A stretch of DNA of 6,228 bases from an uncultured Clostridia bacterium. GTDB taxonomy: Bacteria; Bacillota; Clostridia; Oscillospirales; Ruminococcaceae. Below the pieces are notes generated by a model that was given only the letters and a program-made list of their open reading frames with translations, searched no databases and was not told the origin of the DNA. The position numbers were made by a program, and so were the translations under genes. Position 1 is the first letter of the stretch; the number at the start of each line of letters is the position of its first letter. Of this stretch, positions 1-5,216 are shown one piece after another. The DNA is taken from positions 1 to 6,228 of the forward strand of contig CAMGJS010000061.1 of NCBI GenBank assembly GCA_946056455.1, in the 5' to 3' direction.

Positions 1-761
1 CAGGCCTTGCAATTTCCGAGAAAATGCGTTCACAGATCGCAGGTCTTAATCAGGCATCAACAAACTCTCAGGACGGTATCTCAATGGTACAGACCTTTGA
101 AGGCGCTCTTCAGGAAACAGACTCTATCCTTCAGAGAATGAAGAAGCTCGCAGTTCAGTCAGCTAACGGCACATACGATGAGAAGGTTGACCGTGCGGCT
201 ATCGAGCTCGAATATCAGCAGCTCTGCGACGAAATCGACGACATCGCCAACACAGACTTCAACGGCGTTGTAGTTCTTTCAAACGACAATAATCTCACAG
301 CTGACCAGAAAAAAATTCTCACGGTTACAAACTCTGTTTCACTCCAGGCAGGCGCAAGAACAGCTGACCTTAAAGTATTTGATTTCAAATACACATCAAC
401 AGGTATCGGCACTCTTGACAGCAACCTTGACTGCACATCGGCAGGTCTCGGACTCGACCAGCTCTCTCTCAAAACACAGACAGAGGCTAACGAAGCTATC
501 GACTACATCGACCACGCTCTCAACAAGGTTTCAATGATCCGTGCAACATTCGGTTCTATCCAGAACAGACTTGAACACAAGATTTCTAACCTCGATGTTT
601 CGGCTGAAAACATGCAGGCTTCTGAATCTCGTATTCGTGATACCGATATGCCTAAGGAAATGATGAGCTTCACAAAGAACCAGATTCTCTCTCAGGCATC
701 TCAGGCAATGCTCGCTCAGGCAAATTCACTTCCTCAGGGCGTTCTCTCACTTCTCCAGTAA
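1..761 (+). CDS. hag: Flagellin, 5'-truncated by the window edge
   Basis: Structural subunit of the flagellar filament, exported by the flagellar type III apparatus and polymerised outside the cell. The reading frame is open from the first base: the first full codons (from base 3) read GLAISEKM, a conserved flagellin core, so the ATG at 24 is internal and the true start lies upstream. About 252 residues are visible. The N-terminal D1 helices run through QRMKKLAVQ (bases 132-158) to ANTDFNG. A short, poorly conserved linker of about 70 residues replaces the large D2/D3 domains of enteric flagellins. The C-terminal half has the family block RATFGSIQNRLEH, then ESRIRDTDMPKEM and the D0 helix ILSQASQAMLAQAN, ending in LLQ. 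Codon use favours ctc, ctt and cag, as in a highly expressed gene. An intrinsic terminator follows the TAA by 24 nt. The promoter is not visible. Family assignment is secure; the symbol (hag, or fliC) is by analogy. Confidence 0.95.
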   Translation, partial: GLAISEKMRSQIAGLNQASTNSQDGISMVQTFEGALQETDSILQRMKKLAVQSANGTYDEKVDRAAIELEYQQLCDEIDDIANTDFNGVVVLSNDNNLTADQKKILTVTNSVSLQAGARTADLKVFDFKYTSTGIGTLDSNLDCTSAGLGLDQLSLKTQTEANEAIDYIDHALNKVSMIRATFGSIQNRLEHKISNLDVSAENMQASESRIRDTDMPKEMMSFTKNQILSQASQAMLAQANSLPQGVLSLLQ

Positions 762-779
762 GAGATTATCAGAAAACCG

Positions 780-810
780 AAAAAACCGCTCCAAACGGAG
801 CGGTTTTTTT
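780..810. terminator. Bidirectional intrinsic terminator between flagellin and pfkA
   Basis: A perfect GC-rich stem, CCGCTCC (786-792) with GGAGCGG (797-803), has a 4-base AAAC loop. It is flanked by A6 (780-785) on the left and T7 (804-810) on the right, which also pair and lengthen the stem. On the plus strand the T-run ends the flagellin transcript; on the minus strand the A-run becomes a U-run and ends the pfkA transcript, whose stop codon is 14 nt away. Confidence 0.93.
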
Positions 811-824
811 ATTTGTCATAACAT

Positions 825-1907
825 TCAGTCGCCAAAGCAGATACCTATTGACTTTGCGGTAACAACAAGCTGATGGTCGGGGGTAACAAGCTTTTTCTTG
901 CCTGCAATGTCCTCTAATTTATTCGAGCCTATCTTGCCGTCTATGAGTGCAACAGTTCTGCCGAAGTTTTCCTCCGCAACAAGCTTTGCGGCGTGACAGC
1001 CGAACTTTGTAGCGAGTATCCTGTCATAAGCCGACGGACTTCCTCCACGGAGCATATGTCCGGGGACGCAACAACGGGTTTCAATTCCCGTAGCCTTGCC
1101 TATCTGCTCGGCAATTCTCGTTGTAGCAGAGGTAATGCCCTCTTCGGCTCTTTTTGCGGCACGCTCTTTCTTTTTAAGCTTTGCCTCATCCTTGTCGATA
1201 CAACCTTCCGCAACAGCGATGATAGAGAAGTTCTTGCCCTGTTTTGCGCGGTTTTCCATAGCCTCTGTCAGCTTGTCTATGTCGTATGGGAATTCGGGGA
1301 GCACAATAGCGTCTGCACCGCCTGCTATTCCTGCGCTTAAAGCAAGCCAACCCGCTTTGTTGCCCATTATTTCAACAACCATAATTCTTCCGTGGGAGCA
1401 GGCTGTGGTGTGAAGTCTGTCTATTACATCTGTTGCAATGTCAACAGCGGTGTGATATCCGAATGTGACATCCGTTCCCCAGAGGTCGTTGTCAATAGTT
1501 TTCGGAAGCCCTATTACATTCAACCCCTCGTTTGACAAAAGATTAGCCGTCTTGTGAGTGCCGTTTCCGCCAAGAGTTAAAAGGCAGTCAAGACCTAATT
1601 TCTTGTAGGTGTCCTTCATATTCTTTATTTTATCGACATTATCCTCTTCGATAACGCTCATCATTTTATAGGGAGTTCTCGATGTTCCGAGAATAGTTCC
1701 ACCTCTTGTGAGGATACCCGAAAACTCGCTCCTGTCCATCTTTCTTGCTTCTCCTCGGATAAGTCCGCCGTAGCCGTCCGCTATGCCTATAATTTCAAGC
1801 TTGTCCTCGCCGAACTGCTCATAGCACGCCTTTGCGACAGCTCTTATAGTGGCGTTAAGTCCGGGGCAGTCCCCTCCGCTTGTAAGAATACCGATTTTTC
1901 TTTTCAT
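825..1907 (-). CDS. pfkA: 6-phosphofructokinase, GGNGT/PKTIDND subtype
   Basis: Phosphorylates fructose 6-phosphate to fructose 1,6-bisphosphate, the committing step of glycolysis; cytoplasmic. The protein has 360 residues, somewhat longer than the ~320 of classical bacterial PfkA. Visible motifs: phosphoryl-donor loop GGDCPGLN (11-18), RGGTILGTSR (68-77), GGNGTHKT (113-120), catalytic PKTIDND (135-141; D139 matches the E. coli base Asp127), AEG (233-235) and the sugar-phosphate block GHMLRGGSPSAYDR (283-296). G116 matches E. coli Gly104, which favours ATP. However, N115 stands where E. coli has the metal-binding Asp103, and K136 stands where ATP enzymes usually have Gly124, a lysine typical of PPi-dependent enzymes. 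The phosphoryl donor is therefore inferred as ATP, not certain. A GGAGGA ribosome binding site (1915-1920) lies 7 nt before the ATG. The gene is monocistronic, transcribed towards flagellin. A lysine-rich insertion sits at about 238-256. Confidence 0.93.
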   Translation of the reverse strand: MKRKIGILTSGGDCPGLNATIRAVAKACYEQFGEDKLEIIGIADGYGGLIRGEARKMDRSEFSGILTRGGTILGTSRTPYKMMSVIEEDNVDKIKNMKDTYKKLGLDCLLTLGGNGTHKTANLLSNEGLNVIGLPKTIDNDLWGTDVTFGYHTAVDIATDVIDRLHTTACSHGRIMVVEIMGNKAGWLALSAGIAGGADAIVLPEFPYDIDKLTEAMENRAKQGKNFSIIAVAEGCIDKDEAKLKKKERAAKRAEEGITSATTRIAEQIGKATGIETRCCVPGHMLRGGSPSAYDRILATKFGCHAAKLVAEENFGRTVALIDGKIGSNKLEDIAGKKKLVTPDHQLVVTAKSIGICFGD

Positions 1908-1939
1908 ACTTGTATCCTCCGTTCTTTTTTGTTAAAATA

Positions 1940-1968
1940 ATTATACAATCGTGTGCCGTATCTGTCAA
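1940..1968 (-). promoter_or_regulatory. Consensus sigma-A promoter of pfkA
   Basis: Read on the minus strand, TTGACA (1963-1968) is followed after exactly 17 bases by TATAAT (1940-1945), a perfect match to the vegetative consensus. Transcription should start near 1933, giving a leader of about 25 nt that carries the GGAGGA site. There is no room for a riboswitch or attenuator, which suggests strong, largely constitutive expression. Confidence 0.9.
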
Positions 1969-2010
1969 GAAAAATATATGAGCCTTAATTTTCATTTTTT
2001 TCACAAAGGC

Positions 2011-2031
2011 AACACAAAAATGTGTTAAAAT
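2011..2031 (+). promoter_or_regulatory. Putative extended -10 promoter and overlapping inverted repeat upstream of the two-component operon
   Basis: TGTTAAAAT (2023-2031) resembles a TG-extended -10 box; no good -35 box lies 16-18 bases upstream, so the promoter may need an activator. The perfect inverted repeat AACACA-AAAA-TGTGTT (2011-2026) overlaps the left half of the box and could be an operator, possibly for autoregulation. The predicted start near 2038 would leave a leader of about 33 nt to the ATG at 2071. Both assignments are inferred from sequence alone. Confidence 0.35.
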
Positions 2032-2070
2032 ACCACTGAAAACAATATTAAATACGAAAGGGCTGGTCTT

Positions 2071-2742
2071 ATGAGCAGAATACTTGTTTGCGATGATGAA
2101 AAGAATATCCGCAATGTTGTGAGGGAATACGCCGAGTTTGAGGGGTACGAGGTCGTTGAAGCCGAGGACGGTATGGCGGCTGTCGATGTATGCCGCAGAG
2201 AAAGCTTCGACCTTATCGTTATGGATGTTATGATGCCCCGACTTGACGGCTTTTCCGCCTGCAAGGAAATCAACAAGATAAAACCCACTCCCGTTATTAT
2301 GCTTTCGGCGCGCGGTGAAGAATACGACAAGCTTTTCGGCTTTGAGATAGGTGCTGTCGATTATGTTGTCAAGCCCTTTTCACCGAAGGAGCTTATGGCG
2401 AGAATAAAAATCGCAATAAACAGAGGTGTAGCGCAAGAAAACGCCCCGTCCGAGCGTCTTAAATTCGAGGGACTTGAAATCAATATCGCAGGAAGAGAAG
2501 TAATAGTCGACGGCGAAAAGGTCTCTCTTACTCCTAAAGAGTACGACCTGCTTTTCTATCTTGCTGAAAACAAGAACATCGCCCTCTCCCGTGAAAAACT
2601 GCTTGAAAAGGTATGGGGCTTTGACTTTTTCGGCGACGACCGAACAGTTGACACCCATATAAAAATGCTTCGAAACAGCCTTGGACCATACAGAAAATTT
2701 ATCGTAACTTTGCGCGGAATGGGGTATAAATTTGAAGCATAA
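2071..2742 (+). CDS. OmpR/PhoB-family response regulator
   Basis: DNA-binding transcription regulator activated by phosphotransfer from the kinase encoded next to it. It has 223 residues, the normal family length. The receiver domain (about 3-117) has the acidic pair D8-D9, the phospho-acceptor D52 in MDVMMP, the switch serine S79, Y98 and the conserved K101-P102. The C-terminal winged helix (about 130-223) shows LTPKEYDLLFYLAEN (153-167), the SREKLLEKVWG segment (173-183), the recognition-helix region DDRTVDTHIKMLRNSL (189-204) and the closing wing TLRGMGYKFE. The start ATG is preceded by GAAAGGG (2056-2062) at 8 nt, a modest ribosome binding site. Its last 11 bases overlap the kinase gene. 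The target regulon cannot be told from the sequence: no transporter or resistance gene sits beside it, so no gene symbol is given. Confidence 0.95.
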   Translation: MSRILVCDDEKNIRNVVREYAEFEGYEVVEAEDGMAAVDVCRRESFDLIVMDVMMPRLDGFSACKEINKIKPTPVIMLSARGEEYDKLFGFEIGAVDYVVKPFSPKELMARIKIAINRGVAQENAPSERLKFEGLEINIAGREVIVDGEKVSLTPKEYDLLFYLAENKNIALSREKLLEKVWGFDFFGDDRTVDTHIKMLRNSLGPYRKFIVTLRGMGYKFEA

Positions 2743-4162
2743 CGATGAAAACAAGCCAAAAATAACATTTGTCAAAAGCCTACGCTACACTATATGGATG
2801 TACTTTGTGCTCTTTATTTTTATAGTAATCGTGCTTATGTGGTTCTTTCAGCTTGTCGCTTTACCCGTCACCTATCAGAATATGAAGATAAGAGATATAA
2901 AGCGAGTAGGCAAGCTGATTTCAACACAGATAGCCGAGGAAAATTACAGAGAGCTCTTTGACAAGGCGGCTTATGACAACAATATGTGCATAAAGATAAC
3001 CGATTATTTCGGCAACGATTTCTATTCAATAGATATTCTTGCGGGAAGCGGTGCAATATCTCAGAAAAACGACGCCACTATGCAGACCTACCGCGACCTT
3101 ATAATGTCAAGCGAAAACGGTATCATTCAGGTTGTTGTCAAGAACGAGCGTTTCAACACCACTACGCTCCTTTACGGCAGGTTGATAGGAACAAAAGACG
3201 ACCCCATAGGCTTTCTGTTCCTGAATACTTCTCTGGACCCTCTTAACTCCACGATTTCAATTCTCCAGAGGCACCTTTTTTATATCACGATAATTCTTCT
3301 CATTTTCGGACTTATTCTCTCATTCTTTATGGCAAAGCATATATCCCGCCCTATTGACAATATCACAAAATCGGCAAAAAGTCTTGCCGAGGGCGACTAT
3401 AATGTCCGCTTTGACGGAACGGGCTACTACGAGTCCGAAAAGCTTGCCTCCGCTTTGAACTTCGCCTCAACGGAAATTTCAAAGGTAGATAATTTAAGGC
3501 GCGACCTTATGGCGAATATCTCCCACGACCTTCGCACACCGCTCACAATGGTGAAAGCCTATGCCGAGATGATACGGGACCTTTCGGGCGATAACCCACA
3601 AAAGCGTGAGGAGCACCTCAACATAATCATTGACGAAAGCGACCGCCTTTCCGCCCTTGTAAACGATATTTTAGACCTTTCAAAGATAGAAAGCGGAAAC
3701 TCCGCTTTAAACATCACCGAATTTGAAATAGGCGAAAAGCTTGACGAGATTTTGCAAAGATACACACTTTTCAAAGAACAGAAAGGCTACACCTTTACTC
3801 TTATCAAGGACGAGCCTGTGACAGTCAAGGCGGACGAGATAAAGATAGAGCAGGTGCTTTATAATCTCATCAACAACGCAATAAACTATTCGGGCGACAG
3901 CCGTGAGATAACAATTCGTCAGATAAATTCAAAAAAATCGGTGAGAATAGAAATTTCCGACAAAGGCGACGGTATCCCCTCGGAGCTTTTACCCCTTATC
4001 TTCGACCGCTACTACCGCGCCGAAAAATCGGGCAGAGATATTATAGGAACAGGTCTTGGACTTTCTATCGTAAAAAGTATTCTCAAAAAACATTCCTTCC
4101 CCTTCGGTGTTCAGTCCGAGCTTGGCAACGGCAGTACCTTCTGGTTTGAGATAGTTTTGTGA
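2732..4162 (+). CDS. Membrane sensor histidine kinase with HAMP domain
   Basis: Senses an unknown external signal, autophosphorylates and passes the phosphate to the preceding response regulator. It has 476 residues. Order: short basic cytoplasmic N-terminus, TM1 (about 21-45), extracytoplasmic sensor region (about 46-180, no family recognised), TM2 (about 182-200), HAMP linker (about 201-254), dimerisation/phospho-acceptor domain with ISHDLRTP (263-270, H265), and an ATPase domain with the N box around N378-N382, DKGDGI (410-415), IFDRYYRA (423-430) and GTGLGLS (439-445). All catalytic boxes are intact. The reading frame has no ATG until residue 23, inside TM1, so TTG at 2732 is the best start. 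It overlaps the regulator stop by 11 bp and has a weak ATGGGG site 7 nt upstream, pointing to translational coupling. The ATG at 2745 is out of frame and leads to a stop within six codons. Confidence 0.94.
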   Translation: MKHNDENKPKITFVKSLRYTIWMYFVLFIFIVIVLMWFFQLVALPVTYQNMKIRDIKRVGKLISTQIAEENYRELFDKAAYDNNMCIKITDYFGNDFYSIDILAGSGAISQKNDATMQTYRDLIMSSENGIIQVVVKNERFNTTTLLYGRLIGTKDDPIGFLFLNTSLDPLNSTISILQRHLFYITIILLIFGLILSFFMAKHISRPIDNITKSAKSLAEGDYNVRFDGTGYYESEKLASALNFASTEISKVDNLRRDLMANISHDLRTPLTMVKAYAEMIRDLSGDNPQKREEHLNIIIDESDRLSALVNDILDLSKIESGNSALNITEFEIGEKLDEILQRYTLFKEQKGYTFTLIKDEPVTVKADEIKIEQVLYNLINNAINYSGDSREITIRQINSKKSVRIEISDKGDGIPSELLPLIFDRYYRAEKSGRDIIGTGLGLSIVKSILKKHSFPFGVQSELGNGSTFWFEIVL

Positions 4163-4222
4163 TTTCGCTTTCTTTTCGCTTTGGTTTCACAGAATTATCA
4201 CAAAGAAAAAATATAATAAGGG

Positions 4223-4332
4223 TGTACTAAGGTACAGGATACAAACGGAAGCGGTCATCGCTGTCCCCCCTTGACAGCAGCCCCTCTTGACCGTATCTAT
4301 TGTCTGCAAACCCCGGCAGTTAACAGTTTTTT
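4223..4332 (+). ncRNA. Candidate structured RNA (sRNA or structured 3' UTR of the kinase mRNA)
   Basis: No known RNA family is recognised. The segment packs several inverted repeats: TGTAC/GTACA (4223-4227 with 4232-4236); an outer stem CGGTCA/TGACCG (4252-4257 with 4288-4293) enclosing an inner stem GCTGTC/GACAGC (4260-4265 with 4273-4278); and an imperfect hairpin followed by T6 (4297-4332). A TATAAT hexamer lies at 4212-4217, a suitable distance upstream, but it has neither a -35 box nor a TG extension. The RNA could therefore be an independent sRNA of about 110 nt or the structured tail of the kinase transcript, which ends 60 nt upstream. Strand is inferred from the T-run. Confidence 0.3.
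4297..4332 (+). terminator. Imperfect intrinsic terminator downstream of the kinase gene
   Basis: An 11-position stem (4297-4307 with 4316-4326) has two mismatches and one G-T wobble, an 8-base loop, and T6 (4327-4332) directly after it. It is suitably placed to end either the two-component mRNA or the candidate RNA before it. Confidence 0.4.
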
Positions 4333-4370
4333 CTCCGTTTAATCTTATCTTTCTCCATATCATAATGAAT

Positions 4371-4400
4371 ATTCCCGTCACTTTTTAAAGTGGCGGGAGT
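4371..4400 (+). terminator. Hairpin between the kinase and trmB, probable terminator
   Basis: A nearly continuous stem of about 13 bp pairs ATTCCCGTCACTT (4371-4383) with AAGTGGCGGGAGT (4388-4400) around a TTTA loop. In plus-strand RNA the two irregular positions are G-U wobbles (4372/4399 and 4378/4393), so the stem is unbroken; in minus-strand RNA they become C-A mismatches. The 3' flank TTCGTTT is only moderately T-rich. It starts 5 nt beyond the trmB stop codon, so it may also stop trmB transcripts, though no U-run follows on that side. Confidence 0.5.
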
Positions 4401-4405
4401 TTCGT

Positions 4406-5077
4406 TTAGCTGTCTTTTTTCTTGTCAAACCTTGCTATAAGAAACTTTGTTGTGATGCCTTCTTCGGTGAACATCTTTTCGTGCTCTGTTTCAATGTTGC
4501 CCTCAAAGCCAGAATTGTGCAGGTCCTCTGTAATATATGTTATGGTGAACCCACATTCCTCAAAATATCTCACTGACGAACGGAAAAGATAGTCGCTGTC
4601 GGTCTTAAAGCGTATTTCTCCCCCGTCTTTTAAAAAGGTCTTGTATTTTTCAAGCTGTCGTGGGTGAGTGAGCCTTCTTTTGTGGTGCTTTCCCTTTGGC
4701 CAGGGGTTGCAGAAGTTTATATAAATCCTGTCAACAACATCTTCGGGAGCAAAAACATCGTCAATACGCTCAACATTACATATAAGCACCTTTACATTAT
4801 CAATGGGAATGTTCCTTTCAGCGTATTCTCTTTCGATATTTCTTTTTGCAAGCCCTAACATATCGCTGATAGCGTCAATGGCAATAAAATTTATATCTCT
4901 GTTTTCGGGCGCAAGCTTTGAGATAAATCCGCCCTTTCCGCAACCGAGTTCAAGCATCAGAGGTTTATTATTTCCAAAATATTCGTGCCACTTGCCCTTA
5001 TTATCCTTGGGCGACTGAACGCAGAACTCACATTCTGCAAGCTCAGGTCTCGCCCAGGGTTTTATCCTCATTCTCAT
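4406..5077 (-). CDS. trmB: tRNA (guanine-N7-)-methyltransferase TrmB
   Basis: Uses S-adenosylmethionine to methylate N7 of G46 in the variable loop of many tRNAs; cytoplasmic. It has 223 residues, the usual length. The N-terminus RMRIKPWA (2-9) is the typical family start. The SAM-binding loop is ELGCGKGGF (43-51), with NFIAID (63-68) at the end of the next strand. The family signature appears as NFCNPWPKGKHHKRRLTH (121-138), followed by GGEIRFKTDSDYLF (152-165) and TEHEKMF (197-203) near the C-terminus. The signature Asp of the usual DPWPK motif is Asn here (N124). The first ATG is preceded by AAGGAG (5088-5093) at 10 nt; a second ATG two codons later is also possible. It is transcribed alone, divergently from the membrane-protein gene, and converges on the two-component operon. 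Confidence 0.95.
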   Translation of the reverse strand: MRMRIKPWARPELAECEFCVQSPKDNKGKWHEYFGNNKPLMLELGCGKGGFISKLAPENRDINFIAIDAISDMLGLAKRNIEREYAERNIPIDNVKVLICNVERIDDVFAPEDVVDRIYINFCNPWPKGKHHKRRLTHPRQLEKYKTFLKDGGEIRFKTDSDYLFRSSVRYFEECGFTITYITEDLHNSGFEGNIETEHEKMFTEEGITTKFLIARFDKKKDS

Positions 5078-5113
5078 AAAAAAATTACTCCTTAAAAAGC
5101 TTTTTCAAAGGAT

Positions 5114-5142
5114 ATTTTACCACAACACAAAACAAATTTCAA
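5114..5142 (-). promoter_or_regulatory. Sigma-A promoter of trmB
   Basis: On the minus strand, TTGAAA (5137-5142) is followed after 17 bases by TAAAAT (5114-5119), with a TG one base upstream giving an extended -10 (TGGTAAAAT). The predicted start near 5107 gives a leader of about 30 nt carrying AAGGAG. Confidence 0.75.
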
Positions 5143-5152
5143 CCTTATGATA

Positions 5153-5180
5153 TTGACTATTAAAATGAATGTGATATAAT
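5153..5180 (+). promoter_or_regulatory. Sigma-A promoter of the CmpB-family membrane-protein gene
   Basis: TTGACT (5153-5158), a 16-base spacer, then TATAAT (5175-5180) with a TG extension (TGATATAAT). Transcription should start near 5187, about 30 nt before the ATG at 5217. Its -35 box is only 10 bp from that of the divergent trmB promoter. Confidence 0.85.
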
Positions 5181-5216
5181 TATTTTTATACCTTTGTTTC
5201 TTTGGGAGGAAATAAA

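Noticed and set aside
215..472. 85-codon minus-strand frame within flagellin
   Set aside because: Shadow of the conserved flagellin frame; no independent promoter or ribosome binding site noticed.
993..1413. Open frames of 105-115 codons on the plus strand inside pfkA
   Set aside because: Antisense to a clear PFK gene whose motifs are all in the minus frame; no ribosome binding site or recognisable domain.
1981..2010. GCCTT/AAGGC inverted repeat upstream of the two-component operon
   Set aside because: Five-base arms 19 bases apart in AT-rich DNA are expected by chance.
2025..2775. Several minus-strand frames opposite the response regulator
   Set aside because: Antisense shadows of a gene with an intact receiver and winged-helix signature.
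4187..4381. 64-codon minus-strand frame starting with GTG in the kinase-trmB gap
   Set aside because: The GTG lies inside the 4371-4400 hairpin and the first 41 codons look non-coding. Only the last 23 codons, starting at an ATG with a G-rich site, are kept as a speculative finding.
5202..5216. TTG start five codons upstream for the CmpB-family protein
   Set aside because: These bases contain the GGGAGGA ribosome binding site of the ATG at 5217, which has ideal 6-nt spacing.
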